Of a stretch of DNA of 58,921 bases, positions 1 through 8,582 are shown piece after piece. The notes beneath the pieces are model-generated. The model did not search any database. It was given only the letters and a program-made list of their open reading frames with translations, and had not been told where the DNA came from. Origin of the DNA: Hyphomonadaceae bacterium UBA5336 (lineage in GTDB: Bacteria; Pseudomonadota; Alphaproteobacteria; Caulobacterales; Hyphomonadaceae); contig DHQO01000026.1 of the NCBI GenBank assembly GCA_002408125.1, positions 21,528 to 80,448 on the forward strand, read 5' to 3'. How positions within the stretch are numbered: position 1 is the first letter of the stretch; each line of letters begins with the position of its first letter. Made by a program: the position numbers and the translations under genes.

Positions 1-327
1 CCGGCAATGTCTGCGCACAGCAAATACGAAGTGCACCCCGGCAAATCCGTACAGACCGACGATGAGATTGCGGCATTCATTCGGGAAAGCGCAGAAACAA
101 TCTATCACCCGGTTGGCACATGCCGAATGGGTGCGGACGAGGCTTCAGTTGTAGATCCGGAACTAAAAGTTCGCGGTGTATCTGGGCTGCGAGTGGTGGA
201 CGCATCCATCATGCCAAGCCTTGTCGCCGGCAACACAAACGCCCCGACCATGGTCATCGCTGAGAATGCGGCCGAGATCATTCTGGGGCAGGTGCGTATT
301 TTTGACAGGAGTCGTTCAGTTGCCTGA
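1..327 (+). CDS. alkJ: AlkJ-type GMC alcohol dehydrogenase, C-terminal fragment
   Basis: Only the last ~108 codons lie in the window; the 5' part is cut by the left edge. The fragment is the C-terminal end of a glucose-methanol-choline (GMC) FAD oxidoreductase. It carries the HPVGTCRMG block with the catalytic histidine, the RVVDASIMP segment and the NTNAPTMVIAE FAD-contacting segment with the second catalytic position (Asn here). Followed by an AlkK and an AlkL homologue in the same order as the Pseudomonas alk operon, it is most likely the AlkJ alcohol dehydrogenase, which oxidises medium-chain alcohols to aldehydes at the inner membrane. The fragment alone would not separate AlkJ from choline dehydrogenase; the assignment leans on the neighbours. 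Confidence 0.85.
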   Translation, partial: PAMSAHSKYEVHPGKSVQTDDEIAAFIRESAETIYHPVGTCRMGADEASVVDPELKVRGVSGLRVVDASIMPSLVAGNTNAPTMVIAENAAEIILGQVRIFDRSRSVA

Positions 328-453
328 ACTTTATGATGAAAAGCGAAAAACAGTCCGGTGTCAGGGGGCGATGGGGTTTATTGTAAGAAGCTTCGAGCAG
401 TTTCAGAACGGCACGATTCCAACCCAAAATTCAAGTTCTGAAGAGGAAGCCAA

Positions 454-2076
454 ATGCGCGGACAGATGATGGCTATGCCACTGACCATTCATTCACTGAT
501 CGACCACGGAGCTCGCTACCACGGCGACACCGAGATTGTGTCGGTGGAAACAGATGGCACAAAGACTAAGACGAACTGGAAAGGTATTTCTGACAGATCC
601 CGGCAGCTCGGCTCGGCGCTGACAAAGATGGGGCTCTTCAAAGGGGATCGCGTGGCGACGATCGCGTGGAACAATGCGCGGCATCTAGAATGCTACTTTG
701 GCATTTCCTGCTGTGGAATGGTATGTCACACGATCAATCCGCGCCTTTTCCCGGAACAGCTTGTCTATATCATCAACCACGCGAAAGATCGGGTCATCTT
801 TTTTGACAAGACGTTCCTGCCGATCATTGAGGGGATCAAGGAGAAGCTGACGACTGTCGATACCTTCGTTCTTATGTCCGTGCGTGATGAAAAAGCAGCA
901 AGAAAAATCCCCGGACTTGTGTTCTACGAGGACTTCCTGGCCTCGGGCGACGAAAACGCCGATTGGGTGGATGTCGATGAGAATGATGCATCCAGCCTTT
1001 GCTATACTTCCGGGACTACAGGAAACCCCAAGGGCGTTCTGTATTCGCACCGCTCTACGGTGTTACATTCGTTGGGCGCGGCCCTTCCCGATACGCTGAA
1101 CATTTCAGCACGCGAAGTGATGATGCCCGTGGTTCCGATGTTCCACGTCAATGCCTGGGGCATCCCATATGCTGCTGCGATGGTCGGCGCAAAGCTGGTC
1201 CTGCCTGGTCCGGGACTTGATGGTGACAGCCTTACACGGCTCATCGACGACGAAGGCGTGACGGTCGCGCTTGGTGTTCCTACAATCTGGCAGGGGCTTC
1301 TCGCATCGCTCGACAAACTCGGCTCCAAAGCCGAAACCCTCACACGGACAGTGGTCGGTGGGTCGGCTTGTCCCCCGTCGATGATCGCCGAATTCCGCGA
1401 CAAATATGGCACCGAAGTCGTGCACGCCTGGGGCATGACCGAAACCTCGCCTCTCGGGACCGCGAATGCCTTGCTGGAACGCCATGCAGGCATGACCGAG
1501 GAAGAGCAGGCGAAAGTGCGAGAAAGCCAGGGCCGCCCGCCCTATGGCGTGGAACTCAAGATCGTTGACGATGAAGGCAGCACACTTCCCGAGGATGGGG
1601 CGGCGCAAGGCAATCTTCGCATTCGCGGCCATTGGGTCGTAGACAGCTATTTTGGTGCGGAGCCAGGCACGACTTTGGCATCCGATGGATGGTTTGAAAC
1701 CGGCGATGTGGCCTCGATTGATGCCGATGGGTTCATGACGATCCGGGATCGCTCCAAGGACATCATCAAATCTGGCGGCGAATGGATTTCCACCGTCGAA
1801 CTTGAGGGCATCGCGGTCGGTCATCCCGGTATCGTGGATGCCGCCGCAATCGCGGCAAAACATGAAAAATGGGACGAACGGCCGGTCCTTGTCGCGGTCA
1901 AGGCACCAGGAGCAAAAGTGTCAGAGAAGGATTTGATTGCCTTCTTTTCTGACAAAGTCGCCAAATGGCAGATCCCGGATACGGTCGTTTTTGTGGATGA
2001 ACTTCCACGAAACGCAACCGGTAAGGTGCTGAAGAACAAGCTGCGGGAAGCCTATGGGGACGTGCTTCTGGCATAG
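454..2076 (+). CDS. alkK: AlkK-like medium-chain acyl-CoA synthetase
   Basis: A 540-residue AMP-forming acyl-CoA ligase that would activate the fatty acids made from alkanes or alcohols for beta-oxidation. The P-loop-like YTSGTTGNPKG lies near residue 185, the WGMTETSPLGT motif (A5) follows mid-protein, the hinge region reads DRSKDIIKSGGEWIS, and the C-terminal PRNATGKVLKN holds the catalytic lysine. As I recall the family, the opening GQMM...SL..H.ARYHG and the CHTINPRLF block match Pseudomonas AlkK closely and the length (about 545) agrees. GAGG upstream supports the start at 454. The codon choice is less GC-biased than in genes beyond 5.1 kb, in line with horizontal acquisition of the alk block. 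Confidence 0.93.
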   Translation: MRGQMMAMPLTIHSLIDHGARYHGDTEIVSVETDGTKTKTNWKGISDRSRQLGSALTKMGLFKGDRVATIAWNNARHLECYFGISCCGMVCHTINPRLFPEQLVYIINHAKDRVIFFDKTFLPIIEGIKEKLTTVDTFVLMSVRDEKAARKIPGLVFYEDFLASGDENADWVDVDENDASSLCYTSGTTGNPKGVLYSHRSTVLHSLGAALPDTLNISAREVMMPVVPMFHVNAWGIPYAAAMVGAKLVLPGPGLDGDSLTRLIDDEGVTVALGVPTIWQGLLASLDKLGSKAETLTRTVVGGSACPPSMIAEFRDKYGTEVVHAWGMTETSPLGTANALLERHAGMTEEEQAKVRESQGRPPYGVELKIVDDEGSTLPEDGAAQGNLRIRGHWVVDSYFGAEPGTTLASDGWFETGDVASIDADGFMTIRDRSKDIIKSGGEWISTVELEGIAVGHPGIVDAAAIAAKHEKWDERPVLVAVKAPGAKVSEKDLIAFFSDKVAKWQIPDTVVFVDELPRNATGKVLKNKLREAYGDVLLA

Positions 2077-2170
2077 CCTGAAATCAGGCAAGCGGGTTTG
2101 CGGATCGCATGTTCCGCCTGTTTGCGACCGCGCATAGGGCGCGAAAAAAACGACCAAAAGGGAGGAATAA

Positions 2171-2857
2171 ATGAAACAATCTAATGTAAAATCCAAGGGG
2201 CCTTTTGCCTCGAAGTTTGTGTTAATCACGATGATCGGTGGCTTTTCGTCGTTCAGCGTCGCAAATGCGGAACCGCTTTACTCCAAGGGCGACTGGCTTT
2301 TTGGCCTGAATGCGGCGAAAGTATTCACGAACGAAACGTTGGATTCAATCAGCGCGGGCGGTGCGCCAATACCCGGGGCTGGTGTCAATATCACCGATGA
2401 CACCACGCTGAGTTTCGACGTTTCCTATTTTTTGAATTCATCTGTAGCGTTGAACTTCTTTGGTGGTTTGCCTGCCAGCGCTAATCTTGCAGGGAGCGGC
2501 AGTTTGGCAGGACTGCCTGTTGGAGAGACGGAATATGGCCCTGCTGTTTTGTCGCTTCAATATCACTTTTCGACTAATTCATCCGTTAGCCCTTATGTTG
2601 GTGCCGGTATCGCTCGAATCTTGTTTCTGGAAGAACAAGGGGATGCACTCGCGGACTTCGACTTGAAAGACGCCTGGGCGCCCGCTGTCCAAGTTGGAAT
2701 GCGCTATCAAATGAGCGATAATTGGTTTGCCAATGCCGATATACGTTACACGCCATTCGAAACAGATATCTCTGGGACACTCGGCGGGGCGCCAGTCAGA
2801 GGCAAGATTTCGGTGGACCCAACAATTCTCAATATCGGTATTGCCTACCGGTTTTAA
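2171..2857 (+). CDS. alkL: AlkL/OmpW-family outer-membrane protein
   Basis: A 228-residue OmpW-family eight-stranded beta-barrel. It begins with a signal peptide (basic start, hydrophobic stretch, cleavage near ANAEP at about residue 35). It has the family features GDWL, DDTTLSFDVSYF, GPAVLSLQYHF, YPYVG-like PYVGAG, DLKDAWAPAVQVGMRY and a terminal aromatic (YRF) for BAM recognition. The WAP..QVG.RY and SLQYH blocks and its position after alkJ-alkK point to AlkL, which passes alkanes and hydrophobic esters through the outer membrane, rather than generic OmpW. A perfect AGGGAGGA Shine-Dalgarno sits just upstream. The last gene of the block; insertion-sequence debris follows immediately. Confidence 0.9.
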   Translation: MKQSNVKSKGPFASKFVLITMIGGFSSFSVANAEPLYSKGDWLFGLNAAKVFTNETLDSISAGGAPIPGAGVNITDDTTLSFDVSYFLNSSVALNFFGGLPASANLAGSGSLAGLPVGETEYGPAVLSLQYHFSTNSSVSPYVGAGIARILFLEEQGDALADFDLKDAWAPAVQVGMRYQMSDNWFANADIRYTPFETDISGTLGGAPVRGKISVDPTILNIGIAYRF

Positions 2858-3054
2858 GCTATTATTGCTAGAAGAGCTGGCAAGGAAAGTGAGTAACAAA
2901 AACTCGAAAAGCAAGCTCTTGGAGATGTGAGGAAACGGGCCCGACCTCAGAACGAAGCGGACACGTATTGCGTGACTGACCTGAGCTCCACGCGGCAGAG
3001 TTTATTCTGGGAGTCTCACCTTATTTTTTGGCCGCCCCTAAAAGTGCCCTCATT

Positions 3055-3183
3055 CAGGGCTGGAGTATTTGGCGCTTCCTTACCTCTAACGGCTGGCTCT
3101 AACGAGGCGATCCATCAGTGCTGGTTCAGGCATTTTGCCCTGAGCCGGCCATTGAATGACTCGATGAAAAGTCATTGTCTGTC
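3055..3183 (-). pseudogene. IS3-family OrfB transposase, 3' remnant
   Basis: Read on the minus strand, TDN is followed after a one-base shift by FIESFNGRLRAKCLNQH, a stop codon and WIASLE. This is the conserved block just after the second catalytic aspartate region of IS3-family (IS407-like group) integrase-type transposases, including the DDE glutamate. The reading frame is broken by the shift and a TGA. It continues the 5' remnant at 4154-4431: that piece ends PGKPTDS and this one starts TDN, so the two were one gene before the IS66 copy landed between them. Confidence 0.75.
3176..3183. repeat. 8-bp target site duplication, left copy
   Basis: TGTCTGTC directly abuts the left terminus (GTAAGCGCC) of the IS66 remnant. 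An identical 8-mer follows the right terminus at 4154-4161. Eight-base target duplications are characteristic of the IS66 family. Confidence 0.85.
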
Positions 3184-4153
3184 GTAAGCGCCACACTGCT
3201 CCCCTCGTGCGGCGCATGAGGTGAATGTGGCAAGAGTCCGCCGATCGTTAGAGTCGGACGGTCCAATTGGGAGCAGACGGCAAAATGGACGTCCTGAGGC
3301 GCCCCCAATGGGTTCCGAGATTATTGGGAGAGTCCGTTGGTTGAATAGCTCAAAGCGTGTTGGTTGGCGAGCGCGCCGAGCCCGGAGCCATCCCAAAGCT
3401 CAGGCGCTCGGCGCGCGCCTGTCGGCGTGAGGCCGCGGGTGCAGCAGGTCATCTAGCCCGAGCGCGCGTTGTGCCCGTGCGGCTGCGGCGAGATGGCCAG
3501 GATTGGCCAGGACGTCAGCGAACGGCTGACGCGCCTGGAATGACCGCAAGGACCGTGGAAGCTCGTCCAATGCTGGGTCCATCTGCGCCGAAGGTTCGTG
3601 AAGCTGGCGCGCAACACCAAGTCCCCGATCGCCGAGGCCGCCGTGCGCCAGTTCACTAAGCTATACGCCATTGAGGCGACGGTGCGAGGAATGACGCCAC
3701 AAACTCGGATCGCCGCGCGACAACGGCACTCCTCCCCGATCATAGCCGCCTTGAAGCCCTAGTTTGAAAAGCAATTGTCAAGGGTCTCCTCCGGCTCTAA
3801 GCTGGCCGAAGACATTCTCTAAGGTCTTGCCCATTGGGAAGGGCTCACCCGCTTCCTGGCGATGGCCGGCTCGAGTTCGATACCAACCCGGTCGAAAACG
3901 CCATCCGGCCGATATGCCTAATCAGAAAAAATGCCCTGTTTTCTGGACACGAGATCGCGGCCGAAAACTGAGCGCTGCTCTCATCCGTCGTGGCCACCTG
4001 CAAGCTCAACGACGTTAATCCCATTGCCTACCGCGCAGATACCTTCGACGCCATCATCAACGGCCATCCGCAGAGCCAGATCGAGGAACTCATGCCCTGA
4101 CGATTCCGGAAAATGTCATGCCTAAATCCGTAGGCGATCGGCGAGGCGCTTAC
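3184..4153 (+). mobile_element. IS66-family insertion sequence, internally deleted remnant
   Basis: A 970-bp element with inverted termini starting GTAAGCGCC at both ends (left at 3184, right read inwards from 4153). It is flanked by the perfect 8-bp duplication TGTCTGTC and contains a decayed tnpC on the plus strand. Complete IS66 elements are about 2.5 kb with tnpA-tnpB-tnpC, so most of tnpA/tnpB and the middle of tnpC are gone. A weak tnpA-like trace (MDVLRRPQ, then EPGAIPKL in another frame) may survive at about 3283-3400. The intact duplication shows that the termini are original and that the loss was internal. Confidence 0.88.
3430..4100 (+). pseudogene. IS66 TnpC transposase, degenerate
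   Basis: Recognisable segments in order are: the zinc-cysteine region CPCGCGEMARIG with QDVSERL (from 3472); then, after a deletion, CWVHLRRRFVKLAR (3571 on); then SPIAEAAVRQFTKLYAIEA; then, in shifted frames, TNPVENAIRPI, RKNALFSGHE, TCKLNDVNPIAYRAD and NGHPQSQIEELMP with a stop at 4098-4100. At least three in-frame stops (3454, ~3760, ~3820) and several frameshifts interrupt it. It is inactive. The order and motif text match the catalytic half of IS66 TnpC, including the N-P-E-R-like catalytic region (here NPVENAIRP). Confidence 0.85.
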
Positions 4154-4161
4154 TGTCTGTC
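4154..4161. repeat. 8-bp target site duplication, right copy
   Basis: TGTCTGTC immediately after the right IS66 terminus, identical to 3176-3183. On the minus strand these bases lie in the codons for the PTDS end of the interrupted IS3 transposase. Confidence 0.85.
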
Positions 4162-4431
4162 GGTTTTCCGGGCCGTGAGGCGTCCAGCGTCACATTGTTT
4201 GGATGTGCCTATAGGTCGAAGTTCACGGGAGATGAACTCAGAGCCTTGGTCGACCCGGATCGTCTTCGGATAGTCAATCTTGCCGCACACAAGGTCGAGT
4301 TCATCTGACTTTAATCCGGTCTTTACAACGAACACCCACGCGGATTCTTTCGGAACTGTCGTCCAAAAATCGATGCCAGCTTTCCAGGCAACCTCAAACT
4401 GCTCCGGCCCGAGCGAGGAGTACGCAAGCAC
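4154..4431 (-). pseudogene. IS3-family OrfB transposase, 5' remnant
   Basis: The minus strand encodes KIDYPKTIRVDQGSEFISREL, the block around the second catalytic aspartate of the IS3-family DDE domain. After a small frame disturbance it reads GRLTARKTDRQ in one frame and P-G-K-P-T-D in the next, matching the family SRPGKPTDN segment. The piece breaks off exactly where the IS66 remnant inserted and resumes at 3055-3183. Sequence upstream on the minus strand (4432-4620) is too decayed to call OrfA or the OrfB N-terminus. The bases TGACCTGA at 2977-2984 and their inverse at 4613-4620 may be the ends of this element, but no flanking duplication supports that. Confidence 0.75.
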
Positions 4432-4620
4432 GTCCCGCTTTCTTGACTAAAAACCGATCGGCGCACCAGCACTTTTCATCGTCGAGACGCTTTTGGCGCC
4501 GAGAGGTGACCAGACGTCGGGTGTCACCTTTCCCCTGCAATACACCTTTTTAAGTCCTCAAAGCTTGTGGCCAGCCTCGATTCCATTGGGCACCCCCGTC
4601 AAGCGTCCTGCATCAGGTCA

Positions 4621-5085
4621 ATTCATCAGTAATGGTGATACGCGATGAAGCCGCAGCCGGCCAGTAGAAGTTCTTTCCATTTCCAAATGAAGTGCCTCGC
4701 CCCTTGTTCCCGGCTAACGCCGGGTGACTTGGACGACACCTGCCGGACCTTGAAACCGTCCTTCCGAAGAATTTTTCCCGCCTCTGCGCGGCTCCTCCTG
4801 GATCATGTGTGGACACCCTGCGACCTCCGTATCAAATGGCTTCCATTCCAGCCAACAACCGAAAATGTTAATGTCATCATAGTGCTATCGCGTAGCAATA
4901 GTGCCCACCTTCATCCCGCACGGCCCGCCAGATTCCCTGTCTGGTTTTGCCAAGTCTCCCGAGACTGAGCTCACAGCATGAAGGCGCGACCCTCACACTT
5001 CAAACGCACGTGCCACAAGATATACATTGACCTTACTGTCCCGATACGGCTCCTAGGAAGAATAACAAAATCTGGGCATGGGATA
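4621..5085. other. Non-coding/decayed stretch between IS debris and the glycosyltransferase gene
   Basis: No convincing gene, RNA or repeat is visible here. Short open frames exist on both strands but show no recognisable motif or ribosome-binding site. It probably continues the decayed mobile-element zone. The base composition changes to the high-GC pattern of the rest of the window at about 5.1-5.2 kb, so the island boundary lies in or near this stretch. Confidence 0.5.
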
Positions 5086-6717
5086 ATGGGGACTGGGTCA
5101 GTACTTCTGAACCAGAAGAGCGTCGGTTCTTCAGCAAGTGATCTCTCCAGGATCTGGGCAGTTGCTCCGATAATGGCGCTCGCCCTGCTCTTGCGGTTGA
5201 TCGGCATGGATTCCCAGTCGCTCTGGCTCGATGAGGGCTACAGCCTCTGGTTTGCCCGCCATGACCTTTCAGAACTCTGGGGCAACGTGGCCCGCGTCGA
5301 GCTCAATCCCCCACTCTACTATATGCTGCTACATGTCTGGACCGACCTGTTCGGTGAAAGCGTGCTGGCGCTGCGCAGCCTGTCGGCGATGATCAATTGC
5401 CTGGCCATCCCGTTCGTTTACCTCACCAGCCGCTGGAGCATTCCGGGCAATGCCGGCCATTATGTCGGCCTGCTCGCGGCGATCCTGTTCACGCTGACCT
5501 TCGCGCAGCTGCAATACTCCCAGGAGGCGCGCACCTATACGCTGTGCGTGCTGGGAATCTCCATCGTGACCGCGGCGTCGGTGCGTATCCTGACCGAGAT
5601 TGAAAACCTGCCGGCCCGGCCCGCACGCTGGCCGTTCCTGATGCTCGGAATCGGCGCCGCGCTGTCGATATGGGCGCACTATGCCATGACCATTGCGCTG
5701 GTGATGCTGGCCCTTTGCCATGTCGTCATCTGGCTTTTCCTCGCACGCGGTTCCGGCAAGGCGCTTGTGGCCTATCTGGTGGCGCTGGGCAGCTTTCTGG
5801 TCCTGGGCGGGCGGGCGCTGTGGCTGCTGACGGCATATGCCGTGCACGGCACGAGTGACTTCTGGGTGGGCGCACCGGGGCTGCTGGACGCTCTGGATGC
5901 GATCTCGATTGTCTTCGGCGCCGATTTTGCCTTCGACAGCTGGAGCCTGGACATGGTTGCACGAGCGGTCCTGTTCGGACCCTGGCCCGTTGTTGGCTTC
6001 ATCGCCGCCTGGCGGACAGGCATCGCTCATCTGCGCTTCGCCGCACTGTTCCTGCTGGCCGCCAGTGTCGGCCTGTTCATGACCTATCTGGTCCTGTCCT
6101 ATCTCGGACACCCGGTCTTCCTGCAACGGGTCGTCCTGCCGAGCCAGATCGGCTGGCTCTCGCTGAGCGCCATGTCTGCGCTGATCTTCTCCACACCCCG
6201 CCTGCGCGATATCGCTGCTGGCCTGCTGGTGTTTTCCTTCGCCCTTGGAACCTTCAACTATCTCGCCTACCAGTCCTCGATCACCACCAAGGAACCCTGG
6301 CGTGAGATCGCCCACACGCTCAGGGCGCGCGCCTTGCCGGATGCCACGATCTACAGCGATGCCTCGGGCATCCTGCTGCTCAACTATTATTTCGAACGCA
6401 GCTCGAAGCCGGACATGAAAGCGGTCTCCCTGAACGGGCATGTGCGCCTGCCGGTCGAGCACGAGATCTTCAAGGCCGGCACCTCCTATTTCGCCGATCC
6501 AATCGTGCAGGAAAGCCTGGACCTGGCCGCCGCCCAGATCCGCTCCGGACGCGAGACCTGGTTCGTGCTGCGCAATCCGGATCGGGAAACCTATGCCCAT
6601 CTGCGCGATATGCTGATCGCCTATGGCGGCACGGATCAGGCACGCCACATGCACTATCCCGGTCCGTTGGCGGTGTATCACTTTCCTGCCTCGAATTCGG
6701 ACACGGCAGTAGACTAG
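5086..6717 (+). CDS. GT39/ArnT-like polytopic membrane glycosyltransferase
   Basis: About 543 residues with roughly a dozen hydrophobic segments. The N-terminal helix (APIMALALLLRLIG) is followed by the acidic DSQSLWLDEGYSLWFAR motif, which holds the Asp/Glu of the first periplasmic loop of GT-C enzymes. Then come NPPLYYMLLHVW and a Q-E-A-R-T-Y-like block (SQEARTYTL), all typical of PMT_2/ArnT-like transferases that use polyprenyl-phosphate sugars. The C-terminal ~130 residues are soluble and probably periplasmic. The acceptor is unknown. I chose ATG 5086; an in-frame ATG at 4978 would add 36 residues coded in low-GC sequence and lacks a clear ribosome site. The next gene follows after 10 bp. 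Confidence 0.82.
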   Translation: MGTGSVLLNQKSVGSSASDLSRIWAVAPIMALALLLRLIGMDSQSLWLDEGYSLWFARHDLSELWGNVARVELNPPLYYMLLHVWTDLFGESVLALRSLSAMINCLAIPFVYLTSRWSIPGNAGHYVGLLAAILFTLTFAQLQYSQEARTYTLCVLGISIVTAASVRILTEIENLPARPARWPFLMLGIGAALSIWAHYAMTIALVMLALCHVVIWLFLARGSGKALVAYLVALGSFLVLGGRALWLLTAYAVHGTSDFWVGAPGLLDALDAISIVFGADFAFDSWSLDMVARAVLFGPWPVVGFIAAWRTGIAHLRFAALFLLAASVGLFMTYLVLSYLGHPVFLQRVVLPSQIGWLSLSAMSALIFSTPRLRDIAAGLLVFSFALGTFNYLAYQSSITTKEPWREIAHTLRARALPDATIYSDASGILLLNYYFERSSKPDMKAVSLNGHVRLPVEHEIFKAGTSYFADPIVQESLDLAAAQIRSGRETWFVLRNPDRETYAHLRDMLIAYGGTDQARHMHYPGPLAVYHFPASNSDTAVD

Positions 6718-6727
6718 GACTTCTTCC

Positions 6728-8497
6728 ATGAGCGACGCTTCCGGCTTGCCCTCACAGCTTCTTGCGCGCTGGCGTGCCCTGCCCGGCTGGCTACGGACCG
6801 CCGTCGTGGCCTGCATCCTCGCCGGCGTGGCCGGGCTGATCTATCTCGCCGGCTTCCAGACCGCCTATCGCGAGGTCGGCCCCTATGGCCTGCTCGACAA
6901 GATTGACCGCAAGATCACCCAGCGCTTCGCCAGCCAGGAAATCCCCGCACTGGAAGACCAGGCCTATCCCACCATCCTGTTGACGCTACGCTCCCACGTC
7001 GCAAAGGTGGACACCGGCTCACAGCCGGATCGGCGCGGACGTGTCTTCCAGCAGGGCGGCGGGTTGACCTCGCTGGGCGATGACGTGTTGCTGCTGCCCT
7101 ATTCCGGCCGGGTCTTTGCGGCCATCTCGGCCGACGATGTTCGCCCGACACACATCTTCGCCCCCTATCGTGGCGAGGACGAGTATCTCGCAGCCGCGAA
7201 CCAGCCCGACAGCGGCATGAACTTCCATCTCGGCTATCTGCGCATCAATGACTTCAAGCACATCACGCGCCCCGACGGCACGCACATGCTGGTCGCCTCC
7301 TATAGCGAGTTTCATGGCGAGGAGCAGTGCACCACGAACACGGTCGCAACTGTCGTCCTGCCCGATGGCGTCACCGACGCGATGGCACTCTCCATTCAGC
7401 CGGAAGACTGGACGGTCATCTTCCGCGCTCAGCCTTGCCTGCCGCTGAAGACCAAGCACTTCGCCATGGAAGGCCAGATGGCATCCGGCCAGCTGGAATA
7501 TGACGGCGCCTCAACGCTCTACCTCACCAGCGGCGACTATCATTTCGACGGCATGCGTACCGAGGGCGACCCGATCGCGCAGAACCCGGATGTCGATTAT
7601 GGCAAGGTCATCGCCATCGACCTGCAGAGCGGCGAGTCCCGCCGCCTGTCCTATGGTCACCGCAACATGCAGGGCATGGCCATCGGCGCCGATGGCGAGC
7701 TTTACATCTCAGAGCATGGCCCGCGCGGGGGCGATGAGCTCAACCGCATCCATCCCGATGGACCGTATCTCAATTATGGCTGGCCGGTCGCCTCGCTTGG
7801 CACGGCCTATTCGGCGACCCCACTGCCGACGGCAGCCGTGCTCGGCCGGCATGACGGCTATGAGCCGCCTGTGGTGTCATGGGTGCCCTCCGTGGCGCTT
7901 TCGGGCATGACGCTGATCCATGGCTTTCACGAGGCCTGGGAGGGCGACCTGCTGATCGGATCGCTGAACGATCGCGCCTTACACCGCGTGCGTCTCCAGG
8001 GCGACCGGGCGCTCTATATCGAGCGCATCCCGATCGGCTCGCGCATCCGCCAGGTCCACCAGCACACCGACGGTCAGATCGTGCTGTGGACCGACAATCA
8101 GGAACTGATCTTCCTCACGGCCGAAGACCTCGCTTCGCCCGCCGAGCAGATCCCGGCCTATCTCGCCAATCTCGATGCGCCCGCAAACATCAAGGCCGAG
8201 TTCGAAACCGTCATGGAGCGCTGCATCGAATGCCACGCCCTGGTCGACGGCGACGATTCCCGTGCGCCGAGCCTCGCGCGCATCTATGACAACGACATCG
8301 CCACCACCGGCTATGAGGGCTATTCCGACGCTCTGACGGGCGCGTCTGGCCGCTGGACTCATGACCAGCTCGTTGAATTCCTGATGGACCCGGACGGCTT
8401 TGCCCCCGGTACCTATATGCCAATCACGGAAATCGAGCACCGCCGCACGGCTGAGGAAATCGCCACCTATCTCGCCTGGCTCGACCGCCAGTTCTGA
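6728..8497 (+). CDS. PQQ-type glucose/sorbosone dehydrogenase with C-terminal haem c motif
   Basis: 589 residues. An N-terminal transmembrane anchor (about 22-40) is followed by a soluble-glucose-dehydrogenase (GSDH) beta-propeller: SYGHRNMQGMAIG, LYISEHGPRGGDELN, LNYGWP and PPVVSWVPSVALSGM are the family's PQQ- and calcium-site blocks. Near the C-terminus MERCIECHALV supplies a CxxCH haem c site in a small cytochrome-c-like domain ending with GRWTHDQLVEFL...GTYMP, where the Met could be the sixth ligand. This would be a membrane-tethered quinohaemoprotein that oxidises a periplasmic sugar or alcohol and passes electrons to the respiratory chain. The substrate is unknown. It lies 10 bp after the glycosyltransferase gene, so co-transcription is likely. 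Confidence 0.85.
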   Translation: MSDASGLPSQLLARWRALPGWLRTAVVACILAGVAGLIYLAGFQTAYREVGPYGLLDKIDRKITQRFASQEIPALEDQAYPTILLTLRSHVAKVDTGSQPDRRGRVFQQGGGLTSLGDDVLLLPYSGRVFAAISADDVRPTHIFAPYRGEDEYLAAANQPDSGMNFHLGYLRINDFKHITRPDGTHMLVASYSEFHGEEQCTTNTVATVVLPDGVTDAMALSIQPEDWTVIFRAQPCLPLKTKHFAMEGQMASGQLEYDGASTLYLTSGDYHFDGMRTEGDPIAQNPDVDYGKVIAIDLQSGESRRLSYGHRNMQGMAIGADGELYISEHGPRGGDELNRIHPDGPYLNYGWPVASLGTAYSATPLPTAAVLGRHDGYEPPVVSWVPSVALSGMTLIHGFHEAWEGDLLIGSLNDRALHRVRLQGDRALYIERIPIGSRIRQVHQHTDGQIVLWTDNQELIFLTAEDLASPAEQIPAYLANLDAPANIKAEFETVMERCIECHALVDGDDSRAPSLARIYDNDIATTGYEGYSDALTGASGRWTHDQLVEFLMDPDGFAPGTYMPITEIEHRRTAEEIATYLAWLDRQF

Positions 8498-8582
8498 CGC
8501 TGCGTCAGGCTGTAACACCGCTTACGCTTTACATCCCGCTGCCTTAAGCTCTCCCAAAACAAAGAACCGGGAGGAGCCGCGC

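Noticed and set aside
2132..2153. CGCGC-ATAGG-GCGCG hairpin followed by A7 upstream of alkL
   Set aside because: The A-run would give a U-run only for minus-strand transcription, and no minus-strand gene ends here.
2977..4620. TGACCTGA and its inverse as outer ends of the IS3 element
   Set aside because: Only 8 bp match, no 3-4 bp target duplication is seen, and the distance after removing IS66 is well below a full IS3. Kept only as a note.
4645..4968. A 107-codon plus-strand frame in the IS zone
   Set aside because: No motif, no ribosome site and low-complexity Pro/Arg/Ser composition; it is likely chance in decayed DNA.
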